Assembly: GCA_964647785.1 (NCBI GenBank)
Contig: CAZYJD010000069.1
Location: 1-10,827, forward strand
Direction of reading: 5' to 3'
DNA: 10,827 nucleotides
DNA from: CAZYJD01 sp964647785
Lineage (GTDB): Bacteria; Bacteroidota; Bacteroidia; NS11-12g; UBA9320
Of this stretch, positions 1 through 6,020 are shown in pieces. The number at the start of each line of letters is the position of its first letter. Position 1 is the stretch's first letter. The position numbers and the translations under genes are program-made. The notes beneath the pieces are model-generated. The model did no database searches. It was given only the letters and a program-made list of their open reading frames with translations, and was not told the origin of the DNA.

Positions 1-891
1 GCCTCGTAAAACCATGGAATCAAAAATGAAGCTGGCCTTTTTTCCGACAGGTGCAATGCCAGACAGCCCCAACACCAAGCCTGAGCGAGTGCTGTTGTCA
101 TATAAGAATTGTTGGCGATTTTGATCTGCAAAAAGTTTATTGGCGATGGCTGCCTGAGCATCATAATTTCCAACTTCATACCGCTCCGACATTGGATCGC
201 CCGAACGAAAACTATAGGTGGGTCCAAGATCACCGAAGAAATCGCTGTAATAAATGTAGCCATAGCCGGCAGATACGGTGATGTTTGCCAGTCGATCGCC
301 TCGGGTTGCACTGAGCCAATGCAGTCCGCCATAACCTTCGGCATTGCCCAAATACCCCGAACTGCCCATGATGGTTCCCAGGGCCAGATGGTTATTATCT
401 TTTGAATACAAATTATACTTGGCGGCAAGGGCAATGGGGCTGGCAATCCAGCTGGCCATAACCCCCAGGCTAAAGCGATCACTCAGCGCAAAGTGTACTT
501 CAGGTCCGTACAGATGCAAAAGGGCGTAGTTTTCTCCTTTTTCTATGGGCAGTGCGTTGGTGGTAAAATAATAGCGGGTGGTGAAGGGGCCTTTGTTGCG
601 GTAATCGCGGTAGATTCCATTGGCATCGGCATTGATTTCTTCTGCTTCTACCGGAACAATGCTTTTGATATCGGCCTTCGAAATAAAAATTTTACCGATG
701 GTATTGGTCATCAGCAGAATCTCACGTCCGTCATCCTGAAGGATGTAACCATAGAACTCACCCCCATCGGTTTTGGTGACGAGGTAAAAAGTACTTTGAA
801 TACTATCTGAAGCTGTGCTGTCTATCTGCGCCATTGCGGTACCTCGAGGCAACAGCATGATGGCAAAGAGCAAGAGAATGAACTTTTTCAT
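1..891 (-). CDS. Two-part outer-membrane-like protein, C-terminus missing (runs off left edge)
   Basis: Reading the minus strand from the ATG at 891-889 gives 297 codons with no stop, so the 3' end lies beyond the window. The first 21 residues form a signal peptide (basic MKK, hydrophobic run, cleavage likely after AMA before Gln22), which predicts export. Residues about 34-80 form a small polar beta-rich module (core TKTDGGEFYGYILQDDGRE). After it come alternating aromatic/glycine strands typical of an outer-membrane barrel (for example TTNALPIEKGENYALLHLYG and VSAGYGYIYY). A hydrophilic stretch at about 218-268 interrupts the barrel-like pattern before it resumes at SGLVLGLSGIAPVGKK. From memory, this module-plus-barrel layout is a conserved uncharacterised family of Bacteroidota; its function is unknown. 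No clear TAnnTTTG box or Shine-Dalgarno precedes it. It follows pepD on the same strand with a 139-nt gap, so co-transcription is uncertain. Confidence 0.8.
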   Translation of the reverse strand, partial: MKKFILLLFAIMLLPRGTAMAQIDSTASDSIQSTFYLVTKTDGGEFYGYILQDDGREILLMTNTIGKIFISKADIKSIVPVEAEEINADANGIYRDYRNKGPFTTRYYFTTNALPIEKGENYALLHLYGPEVHFALSDRFSLGVMASWIASPIALAAKYNLYSKDNNHLALGTIMGSSGYLGNAEGYGGLHWLSATRGDRLANITVSAGYGYIYYSDFFGDLGPTYSFRSGDPMSERYEVGNYDAQAAIANKLFADQNRQQFLYDNSTRSGLVLGLSGIAPVGKKASFIFDSMVLRG

Positions 892-977
892 GTGGAGTTA
901 TTTGTATGCAACAATCAGCTATTGAGGTAGCATTATACTTGACGTAAATCATCTTTTTGCATGATTTTCAATTGGCA

Positions 978-992
978 GGCTGATTATCAGCC
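978..992. repeat. Perfect short inverted repeat in the pepD 3' gap
   Basis: GGCTGATTATCAGCC reads as a 6-bp stem (GGCTGA/TCAGCC) around a 3-nt loop. It lies 39 nt downstream of the pepD stop and 87 nt upstream of the start of the outer-membrane-like gene, both on the minus strand. No T-run follows it on either strand, so it is not a standard intrinsic terminator. It could be a weak processing or termination hairpin, a protein-binding palindrome, or chance. Confidence 0.4.
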
Positions 993-1030
993 ATCATTCG
1001 CGCATACATAAAAGCGCTTAAAACCTTGTG

Positions 1031-2482
1031 TCAGTTTTTAACAGGGATTTCTTTCAGCACTTCGAGCAAGAGTTTCCAGAATTTCTGAACAGAGGAGATG
1101 CCCACCTTCTCATCGGGAGAATGCGGATTTTTAATGGTGGGCCCGAAGGAAATCATGTCCAGTCCGGGTGCGCGTTCGCCGATGATGCCGCATTCCAAAC
1201 CTGCGTGTATGGCGGCGATATGAGGGGCTTCGCCAAAAAGCTGTTCATATTTTTCTTTCATGGCTTCCAGAATAGCACTTTCAGGATTGGGCGCCCAACC
1301 GGGATAGCTGCCGCTATGTTCGGTTTCGCAGCCCATGAGGCGGAAGGCAGCTGCCACGGCACTTGCGACTTCCATTTTTCCCGACTCCAGGGAGCTTCTT
1401 TGCAGGCTTTGGGTGATGAATTCACCATCTTTCAGGATGATTCTTGCCAATGAACTGGAAGTTTCAACCAATCCCTCAATGGAAGGGCTCATGCGGAACA
1501 CGCCATTGTGGACTGCTCTGAGGGCCAGGATGGCTTTGGTGCTCTCTTCTGCCGACATGAGTTGGCCGGGAAGGGTGCAAGGCTGCATGCTTATTTTCAG
1601 CCCATTGTCGTGATGCTGATACTCGGATAGGATATCGTTTTTCAGCTGTTCGAAATCCTTTTCAAATCCTTTATTCTGAATGCTAACAATGGCTTTGGCC
1701 TCGCGAGGAATGGCATTGCGAAGGCTTCCGCCGTCGAGTTCTGCCAATTCAATGCCGTGGGGCAACCCACTTTCGAGCAATCTTGCAAGAATTTTATTGG
1801 CATTGCCTCTTTCCAGGTGGATGTCCACCCCGCTGTGCCCGCCTTTGAGGCCGCTTACCACAATCTCATAAGCCATGCTTCCTTCTTTTGGAGCCACTGC
1901 TTGATAGCGATAGAGCGTGTTGGTGTCGATACCACCTGCACAGCCGATCGAGAATTCATCATCGTCTTCGGTATCCAGATTGAGCAGAATTTCCCCTTTG
2001 AGGATGCCTTTTTCCAGATTAAAGGCCCCGGTCATTCCGGTTTCTTCATCGATGGTAAAAAGAGCTTCAATGGGCGGGTGGGCAATATCGCTGCTGCTGA
2101 GCAGGCTCATGATGGCTGCTACTCCTATACCGTTATCTGCACCCAGCGTGGTACCACGGGCTTTCACCCAGTCGCCGTCTACATAACTTTCAATGCCCTG
2201 GCTGTTGAAATCGAATTGCGTGTCGTTATTTTTCTGGTGCACCATATCCAAATGGCTTTGGATGATCACGGTTTTGCGATTTTCCATGCCTTTGCTGGCC
2301 GGTTTTTTAATGATCACGTTGCCAGCAGGATCGGTATAGGTTTCCAGATCGAGTTTTTTTCCAAAGGCCTGCATAAAAGCAATGACGCGTTCTTCTTTTT
2401 TAGAAGGGCGGGGCACGGCATTGAGGTCTTCAAAGTGATTCCACAGTACTTGGGGTTCGAGTTGTCTTACTTGCTGAGTCAT
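1031..2482 (-). CDS. pepD: Aminoacyl-histidine dipeptidase (peptidase family M20, PepD)
   Basis: A 483-residue cytoplasmic metallopeptidase expected to cleave Xaa-His dipeptides such as carnosine, and other dipeptides, with two zinc ions. The metal-site residues of the M20 family are all visible: His77 and Asp79 in SHLDMV, Asp116 in GADNG, the catalytic-base/ligand pair Glu146-Glu147 in IDEETG, Asp170 in LNLDTED, and His454 in NPHSPDE. The lid-domain motif GGHSGVDIHLERGNANK is at 214-230. Length matches E. coli PepD (485 residues). There is no signal peptide. The frame stays open upstream to 2662, but that extension is Pro/His-rich and does not look like this family. The family-like N-terminus MTQQVRQLEP begins at 2482, four bases after a TAnnTTTG box, so I chose that start. 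It is divergent from the serine hydrolase. Confidence 0.95.
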   Translation of the reverse strand: MTQQVRQLEPQVLWNHFEDLNAVPRPSKKEERVIAFMQAFGKKLDLETYTDPAGNVIIKKPASKGMENRKTVIIQSHLDMVHQKNNDTQFDFNSQGIESYVDGDWVKARGTTLGADNGIGVAAIMSLLSSSDIAHPPIEALFTIDEETGMTGAFNLEKGILKGEILLNLDTEDDDEFSIGCAGGIDTNTLYRYQAVAPKEGSMAYEIVVSGLKGGHSGVDIHLERGNANKILARLLESGLPHGIELAELDGGSLRNAIPREAKAIVSIQNKGFEKDFEQLKNDILSEYQHHDNGLKISMQPCTLPGQLMSAEESTKAILALRAVHNGVFRMSPSIEGLVETSSSLARIILKDGEFITQSLQRSSLESGKMEVASAVAAAFRLMGCETEHSGSYPGWAPNPESAILEAMKEKYEQLFGEAPHIAAIHAGLECGIIGERAPGLDMISFGPTIKNPHSPDEKVGISSVQKFWKLLLEVLKEIPVKN

Positions 2483-2486
2483 GCGG

Positions 2487-2494
2487 CAAAAGTA
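2487..2494 (-). promoter_or_regulatory. Bacteroidota -7 box for pepD (TACTTTTG)
   Basis: On the minus strand TACTTTTG fits the Bacteroidota sigma -7 consensus TAnnTTTG exactly and is followed by CCGC and then the pepD ATG. In this phylum transcription starts a few bases after the box, so the mRNA would begin at or next to the start codon (leaderless). I see no convincing TTG -33 element at the usual 17-23 nt spacing. Confidence 0.6.
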
Positions 2495-2687
2495 GTGAAT
2501 GAAAAGAGAAGGGCTTGGCGATGGAGAGTGGTGTTGGCAGAATGGATTCCGCCAGGGATAGCCCGGCGCCAATGGCTCTGGATTTCCATGACATTTAGAA
2601 AAGGGATGATGCAATGGGCCTACGGGCGGGGCGGCCAAAAGCAGAGGATGAGGGCAAAGCAATCAATGGGATATTTTTTGAGTTTTG

Positions 2688-2740
2688 AAGGAGGTGGTTG
2701 CATGGATGAACGAAAGCTTGTGTGTATCTTGCCGATATGA
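2688..2740 (+). CDS. Candidate 12-codon leader ORF with Shine-Dalgarno, overlapping the serine hydrolase start
   Basis: AAGGAGGTGG at 2688-2697 is a near-perfect Shine-Dalgarno, seven bases from its GGAGG core to an ATG at 2702. That ATG opens a 12-residue peptide, MDERKLVCILPI, whose TGA (2738-2740) overlaps the ATG of the serine hydrolase (2737-2739) in an ATGA arrangement typical of translational coupling. The coordinates given include the ribosome-binding site; the coding part is 2702-2740. Consensus Shine-Dalgarnos are unusual in Bacteroidota and I see no other in this window. A near-match to the -7 box (TATTTTTTG, one base too long) lies at 2672-2680 and could supply a transcript. The peptide is too short for any homology argument and may be chance. 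Confidence 0.35.
2725..2731 (+). promoter_or_regulatory. Imperfect -7 box before the serine hydrolase (TATCTTG)
   Basis: TATCTTG is one base short of TAnnTTTG and ends five bases before the ATG at 2737, much like the kynU, pepD and recG arrangement. A TTG at 2698-2700 lies 24 nt upstream, slightly beyond the usual -33 spacing. If this box is the real promoter, the short leader ORF at 2702 is not on the message; the two readings exclude each other. Confidence 0.35.
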
Positions 2741-3969
2741 AAAAGAAGATGAAAGTACTGCTTGTAAGCGTGATAAGTGTGGCTGTTTTGGTGGTGGTTG
2801 TGCCATTGTTGGCTTACAACCACATGGGGCTGATGTTGCCCAATACGGTATTGGAAGGTCGATGGGGCCCAACCATTGATCAATACACGATTTATGAAAA
2901 CAGAACGGTGCAGGCCCTCAATCCCGAACCATGGCCCATTAGTGAGTTCATGAACACCGTAGAGTTGAACGCATACGAAGATTCACTGCAAAATGCCATG
3001 GAGACGGTGGCCTTTATGGTTGTGCGAGACGGTGAAATCGTCTTTGAAAAATACTGGGAAGATTACTCTGAAAATTCGCATACCAACAGCTGGAGCATGG
3101 CCAAGAGCGTGGTGAGCATTTTGGTTGGGGTGGCACTAAAAGATGGTTTGATCGGTGATTTGGATGATAAGGTGGCGGACTATTTGCCGGAATATGATTT
3201 GGGAGAGGTGAGCATTCGCCATTTGTTGATGATGAGCAGCGGATTGGATTTTGGTGAAAGTTATCAGAATCCGCTGGGCTATGCGGCCAGGGCGTTGTAT
3301 GGGCCTGATTTGAAAGACTTGCATAAGGGTTATGGACCTTATGAAGCACCGGGTAAGGTGTTTGAGTATAGGAGCGGGAACACCCAATTGCTGGGTTTTC
3401 TCTTAGAAAAAGTAACCGGACAAAGCGTTTCAGATTATGCAACAGAAAAATTATGGAAGCGAATAGGGGCTGAAAGTGATGCATTTTGGAGCTTGGATAA
3501 GAAGGAGGGTAGTGAACGTGCTTTTTGCTGCCTGAATAGCAACGTGCGTGATTTTAGTCGGGTGGGAGAGTTGTATAGAAACAAAGGCATTTGGAAGAGC
3601 GATACCATTGTGGATGAAGAATACTGGAAGCTCTCCACCAGCTTTGCTCCCATTACGGAGAAGGATGGGAGCCCGAATAAAAGATACGGCTACCAATGGT
3701 GGGTGGCCGATTTAGACTCGAGTCATGTGTTTTATATGCGCGGGGTTGCCGGACAATATGTGATCGCATTGCCGGATGAAGGGCTGATCATTAGCAGGCT
3801 CGGTAGAAAGCGCTATGAAGAGCCCATTGACGGACATCCGTGGGACTGGCATCAATACATTAAAATGGGCCGAAGAATTGCAGCAGAAACGGAGCGGCAA
3901 AGTCCAGAAACAGAAATTCTGATACCGGATAGTTTGCATGTTACTGAGGCGTTTTTGATGGCACCTTGA
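2737..3969 (+). CDS. Membrane-anchored or exported beta-lactamase-family serine hydrolase
   Basis: A 410-residue member of the beta-lactamase/class C/EstB superfamily. The N-terminus is basic (MKKKMK) followed by a hydrophobic helix at about 7-27 without an obvious cleavage site or lipobox cysteine, so it is probably anchored in the inner membrane facing the periplasm. The nucleophile motif SxxK is SMAK at 120-123 in the context NSWSMAKSVVS. A family-typical block RHLLMMSSGLDFG follows at 161-173. The second motif is YRS at 211-213 (in YRSGNTQLLG), and the region of the third motif is RGVAGQ at 335-340. These are family hallmarks, but the substrate cannot be read from them: esterase, D-amino-acid peptidase, amide hydrolase and true beta-lactamase are all possible, the last least likely. 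A GTG start at 2722 would add five residues (MYLAD); I prefer the ATG at 2737 because it begins a standard signal region and follows a -7-like box. Confidence 0.88.
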   Translation: MKKKMKVLLVSVISVAVLVVVVPLLAYNHMGLMLPNTVLEGRWGPTIDQYTIYENRTVQALNPEPWPISEFMNTVELNAYEDSLQNAMETVAFMVVRDGEIVFEKYWEDYSENSHTNSWSMAKSVVSILVGVALKDGLIGDLDDKVADYLPEYDLGEVSIRHLLMMSSGLDFGESYQNPLGYAARALYGPDLKDLHKGYGPYEAPGKVFEYRSGNTQLLGFLLEKVTGQSVSDYATEKLWKRIGAESDAFWSLDKKEGSERAFCCLNSNVRDFSRVGELYRNKGIWKSDTIVDEEYWKLSTSFAPITEKDGSPNKRYGYQWWVADLDSSHVFYMRGVAGQYVIALPDEGLIISRLGRKRYEEPIDGHPWDWHQYIKMGRRIAAETERQSPETEILIPDSLHVTEAFLMAP

Positions 3970-3980
3970 GGGGGCGAAGA

Positions 3981-4025
3981 AGCGCAGAGCGCAGGGCGCA
4001 GAGAGCTCAGGGCTCAGGGCTCAGA
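3981..4025. repeat. GCGCAG/CTCAGGGC repeat tract, copy 1
   Basis: Tandem degenerate hexamer-like units (GCGCAG, AGCGCAGGGC, then GCTCAGGGCTCAGGGCTCAG). It shares the exact 13-mer AGAGCTCAGGGCT (4002-4014) with copy 2 at 4267-4279. It begins 11 bases after the serine hydrolase stop. Confidence 0.75.
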
Positions 4026-4151
4026 GACACATTTCTGAGGTTTAAGGGGATTAGAAGGTTTTAGAATTTTCTTAATGGGCAGTTTCTAAAAATCTAATTT
4101 CTAGAAATCTAGCAATCTCTATGGGGGTGCAGGAGTCATCATGCGCAGGGA

Positions 4152-4168
4152 AAAAAGCGCAGCTTTTT
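4152..4168. terminator. AT-rich hairpin that could act as a weak bidirectional terminator
   Basis: AAAAAGC (4152-4158), loop GCA, GCTTTTT (4162-4168) forms a 7-bp stem with a T-run in its 3' arm on either strand. It lies between convergent genes, where a two-way terminator would make sense. The stem has only two G-C pairs and overlaps the first AAGCGCAGCTTTT repeat, so it may simply be part of the repeat. It is 183 nt past the serine hydrolase stop and 235 nt past the lptB stop. Confidence 0.25.
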
Positions 4169-4228
4169 CTTCTGTGTTATCCGATTTCTTCTGCGAACAA
4201 GCGCAGCTTTTGATCTGTGTTTTCTGCG
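4155..4228. repeat. Direct repeat pair AAGCGCAGCTTTT...TCTGTGTT...TTCTGCG
   Basis: Copy one (4155-4195) and copy two (4199-4228) both carry AAGCGCAGCTTTT, then TCTGTGTT, then TTCTGCG. Copy one has about ten extra bases between the last two blocks. A further ATCTGTGAG follows at 4231-4239. The TCTGTG/TCTGCGGAA words resemble degenerate intergenic repeats that I have seen in unrelated bacterial genomes; I cannot verify the relationship here. Confidence 0.7.
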
Positions 4229-4247
4229 GAATCTGTGAGAGTGAAAT

Positions 4248-4280
4248 AGCGCAGGGCTCAGGGCGCAGAGCTCAGGGCTT
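4248..4280. repeat. GCGCAG/CTCAGGGC repeat tract, copy 2
   Basis: Second run of the purine-rich words (AGCGCAGGGCTCAGGGCGCA, then GAGCTCAGGGCTT), sharing the 13-mer AGAGCTCAGGGCT with copy 1. As in copy 1, an AGGTTTAAG word follows within a few tens of bases (4290-4298). Confidence 0.75.
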
Positions 4281-4402
4281 AGATGTTGCAGGTTTAAGAG
4301 GTTTAGGGAAGAAGCCAACTCCAAACTTCCAATTCCCAACTTCTAAGGTCCTGATAGTTTCTGGAATTAGGAATTAGAAATCAGAAATCTCCCAGCCCGG
4401 GC

Positions 4403-5128
4403 TTATCGTCTTAACTCAAACTTTTGTCCTAGATAGACCTTGCGTACCATTTCGTCCATGGCCAGATCTTCAGCCGTTCCGCTTTTGAGAATTTTACCTT
4501 CAAACAGGAGATAAGCGCGATCGGTGATGCTTAGTGTTTCATGCACGTTGTGGTCGGTGATGAGCACGCCGATGTTTCTTTGGGTGAGTTTTTTCACAAT
4601 GAGTTGAATGTCTTCAACGGCAATGGGATCCACCCCGGCAAAAGGTTCGTCCAGCAGAATGAACTTGGGGTCGGTTGCAAGCGCACGGGCAATTTCGGTT
4701 CTTCTTCTTTCGCCCCCTGAGAGCACATTTCCGGGATTCATTCGAACGCGTTCCAGTCCAAATTCTCTAATCAACTCTTCCAGCTTGTCTTTTTGTTCTG
4801 CTTTGCTGCGCCCGGTCATTTCCAGCACCGCCTTGATATTGTCTTCAACGCTTAATGCCCTGAAAACCGATGCTTCCTGGGGCAAATAACCCACGCCTTT
4901 TTGGGCGCGCTTGTACATGGGCAGGCGGGTGATGGGCTCATTGTCGAGCAGCACTTGCCCTTCATCGGGTCTGATCAATCCTACCACCATGTAGAAGGTG
5001 GTGGTTTTTCCCGCCCCGTTCGGCCCCAGCAAACCAACGATTTCACCTTGCTCTACTTCAAGGCTTACTTCATTCACCACCTTGCGTTTGCGGTATTGTT
5101 TTACGAGATTTTCTGCCCTGAGTTTCAT
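4403..5128 (-). CDS. lptB: LPS export ABC transporter ATP-binding protein LptB
   Basis: A 241-residue ATPase, the same length as E. coli LptB, that powers extraction of lipopolysaccharide from the inner membrane with LptF/LptG and feeds it to the LptC-A-D bridge. All nucleotide-binding elements are present: Walker A GPNGAGKT (35-42), Q-loop Gln84 in GYLPQEAS, ABC signature LSGGE (136-140), Walker B FILLDEP (156-162) and the switch His193 in ITDHN. The C-terminal VYLGQKFEL is characteristic of the LptB subgroup and separates it from LivF-type ATPases. The frame is open to 5167, but the family N-terminus MKLRAENLVK begins at 5128. No other lpt gene is adjacent, which in my experience is common in Bacteroidota. 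It is divergent from the PorT-like barrel across about 100 bp. Confidence 0.93.
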   Translation of the reverse strand: MKLRAENLVKQYRKRKVVNEVSLEVEQGEIVGLLGPNGAGKTTTFYMVVGLIRPDEGQVLLDNEPITRLPMYKRAQKGVGYLPQEASVFRALSVEDNIKAVLEMTGRSKAEQKDKLEELIREFGLERVRMNPGNVLSGGERRRTEIARALATDPKFILLDEPFAGVDPIAVEDIQLIVKKLTQRNIGVLITDHNVHETLSITDRAYLLFEGKILKSGTAEDLAMDEMVRKVYLGQKFELRR

Positions 5129-5154
5129 GTGCGCCTGCTTATTTAACGAAGCTT

Positions 5155-5162
5155 CAAAATAA
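5155..5162 (-). promoter_or_regulatory. Possible -7 box for lptB (TTATTTTG)
   Basis: On the minus strand TTATTTTG matches TAnnTTTG at five of six fixed positions and lies 26 nt upstream of the lptB ATG. This would give a leader of about 20 nt. The match is imperfect and no clear -33 element is seen. Confidence 0.3.
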
Positions 5163-5197
5163 ATCACTGGGAATGGAAGTTAATAGGACATAGCCTT

Positions 5198-5205
5198 TAT
5201 ATTTG
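5198..5205 (+). promoter_or_regulatory. -7 box for the PorT-like barrel gene (TATATTTG)
   Basis: TATATTTG matches TAnnTTTG exactly, 25 nt before the ATG at 5231. The predicted leader of about 20 nt is A-rich (AGAAAAAACTG) with no Shine-Dalgarno, as is usual for Bacteroidota. A -33 TTG is not evident (TTA at 5180-5182 is the nearest candidate). Confidence 0.6.
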
Positions 5206-5230
5206 CCTTTACTTAGAAAAAACTGACTTC

Positions 5231-5974
5231 ATGAAACAAAAACTGTTCGTCACTTTTCTCGCTCTTGGACTTGCTACAGCAGCTTCTGCCCAGTTTCATC
5301 TGGGGCCAAGAGCCGGATTAAATTTTGCCTCTCTCAGCACCAACGAGACCGGTCTGGAAACAAGCAATTTGGTTGGAATACACGGTGGTCTCACTGCTCA
5401 ATACCAGTTTTGGAAGACCCTTTCCGTGCAATTGGATGCCCTTTATTCCATACAAGGTTCTGAGACTTCGCTGGTTGTTCAGGCAAAAGATGGAAATGGC
5501 TTTGATGTGACCACCCGCACCGATGTGACCACTTCATTGAATTATGTTTCCGTTCCGTTGATGATCAATTGGGAGATTCCAATTCAGCCCAAGACGCTGG
5601 TGCCTTATTTCGATAAAGAACACGTTGCTTCATTCCATTTGTATGGAGGTGGTTTCTTCGGTTACGGCCTCGGTGGCAATAGCAGCACTACACAAACTGT
5701 AACCACTGATGACGGGTTCAACACCCCCATCACGACCACCAATACTTCTGAAGCTGAAATGACCACCACCACTTTTAACCCAATCGACTTTGGGTTGGCT
5801 TTTGGAACCGGTTTTTCATTCAAATTGGGTGAGCGCAGCAAGTTATTTGTGGACGGCCGCTACCTGTTTGGCTTTGCTGATACGGATAAATCGCAGGCCA
5901 TCAAGAAAAGCAACCGCGTGGTTCAAGCCTCATTGGGGTATGTTTACCGCGTGAGCAGAAAGAAAAGATATTGA
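5231..5974 (+). CDS. PorT-family outer-membrane beta-barrel protein
   Basis: A 247-residue exported protein. Residues 1-20 are a clear signal peptide (MKQKLFVTFLALGLATAASA, cleavage before Gln21). The mature part begins with the LGPRAGLNFASL block typical of the PorT/OMP_b-brl_2 family, followed by alternating strands with aromatic girdles (GGLTAQYQFWKTLSVQLDAL, LNYVSVPLMINWEI, FHLYGGGFFGYGLGG, FVDGRYLFGFADT, VVQASLGYVYRV). A Thr-rich segment at about 156-185 (TTQTVTTDDG, TTTNTSEAEMTTTT) is probably an extracellular loop. The barrel should have about eight strands. The name PorT refers to a type IX secretion-linked protein, but this broad family has many members of unknown role, so no specific function is assigned. 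It has its own -7 box and ends at the terminator shared with recJ. Confidence 0.87.
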   Translation: MKQKLFVTFLALGLATAASAQFHLGPRAGLNFASLSTNETGLETSNLVGIHGGLTAQYQFWKTLSVQLDALYSIQGSETSLVVQAKDGNGFDVTTRTDVTTSLNYVSVPLMINWEIPIQPKTLVPYFDKEHVASFHLYGGGFFGYGLGGNSSTTQTVTTDDGFNTPITTTNTSEAEMTTTTFNPIDFGLAFGTGFSFKLGERSKLFVDGRYLFGFADTDKSQAIKKSNRVVQASLGYVYRVSRKKRY

Positions 5975-5995
5975 TGCAATGAATCTTTGCAAAGG

Positions 5996-6020
5996 AAATC
6001 CCGCTTCGGCGGGATTTTTT
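5996..6020. terminator. Bidirectional intrinsic terminator with UUCG tetraloop
   Basis: AAATCCCGC (5996-6004), TTCG loop, GCGGGATTT (6009-6017), then further Ts to 6020: a perfect 9-bp stem with a stable tetraloop and T-run. The opposite strand also ends in a T-rich run (GGGATTTCCTTT). It sits 22 nt after the stop of the barrel gene and directly against the recJ stop codon (6021-6019), whose two T positions overlap the T-run, so it probably ends both convergent transcripts. Confidence 0.9.

Larger units (their letters stand above)
3970..4402. repeat. Convergent intergenic gap filled with degenerate short-word repeats
   Basis: This 433-bp gap between the 3' ends of the serine hydrolase and lptB has no credible gene. 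It is built from several word families: CAGGGCTCAG/GCGCAG purine-rich words (3981-4025 and 4248-4280), AGGTTTAAG words (4038-4046 and 4290-4298), TCTAA/ATTAGAAAT words (4083-4118 and 4361-4391), AAGCGCAGCTTTT with TCTGTGTT and TTCTGCG (4155-4228), and one CCAACTTCCAA-type tract (4314-4346). Three of the families occur twice in the same order, which suggests a duplicated or repeatedly seeded composite. I recall similar degenerate intergenic words in other Bacteroidota genomes but cannot confirm that here. The short open frames across it (4141-4377 plus, 4139-4339 minus) are of repeat composition and look spurious. Confidence 0.75.

Noticed and set aside
51..810. Plus-strand open frames over the left-edge gene
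   Set aside because: The minus strand codes for a signal peptide plus barrel-like protein across the whole stretch; the plus-strand frames are short, overlapping shadows.
934..941. Plus-strand TATACTTG resembling the -7 box
   Set aside because: It has one mismatch and no plus-strand gene follows it; the next genes on both sides are on the minus strand.
2483..2662. 60-residue N-terminal extension of pepD
   Set aside because: The frame is open, but the sequence is Pro/His/Ser-rich and unlike the M20 family. It also lies upstream of a perfect -7 box placed four bases before the family-like start at 2482.
1757..2740. Long plus-strand open frame (327 codons) antisense to pepD
   Set aside because: It lies almost wholly opposite a well-supported pepD, its translation shows no family-like pattern, and it reads out through the pepD upstream gap. 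Only its last 12 codons are considered, as a possible leader ORF.
3981..4280. Possible CRISPR array in the repeat gap
   Set aside because: The words are short, degenerate and irregularly spaced; there are no constant-length repeats or spacers and no cas genes.
4139..4377. Small open frames on both strands in the repeat-filled gap
   Set aside because: They are made of repeat words, have no promoter or ribosome-binding signal, and show no protein-like composition.
4394..4403. 10-bp palindrome AGCCCGGGCT at the lptB stop
   Set aside because: It has no loop and no T-run, so it cannot be a normal hairpin terminator; a single short GC palindrome is probably chance.
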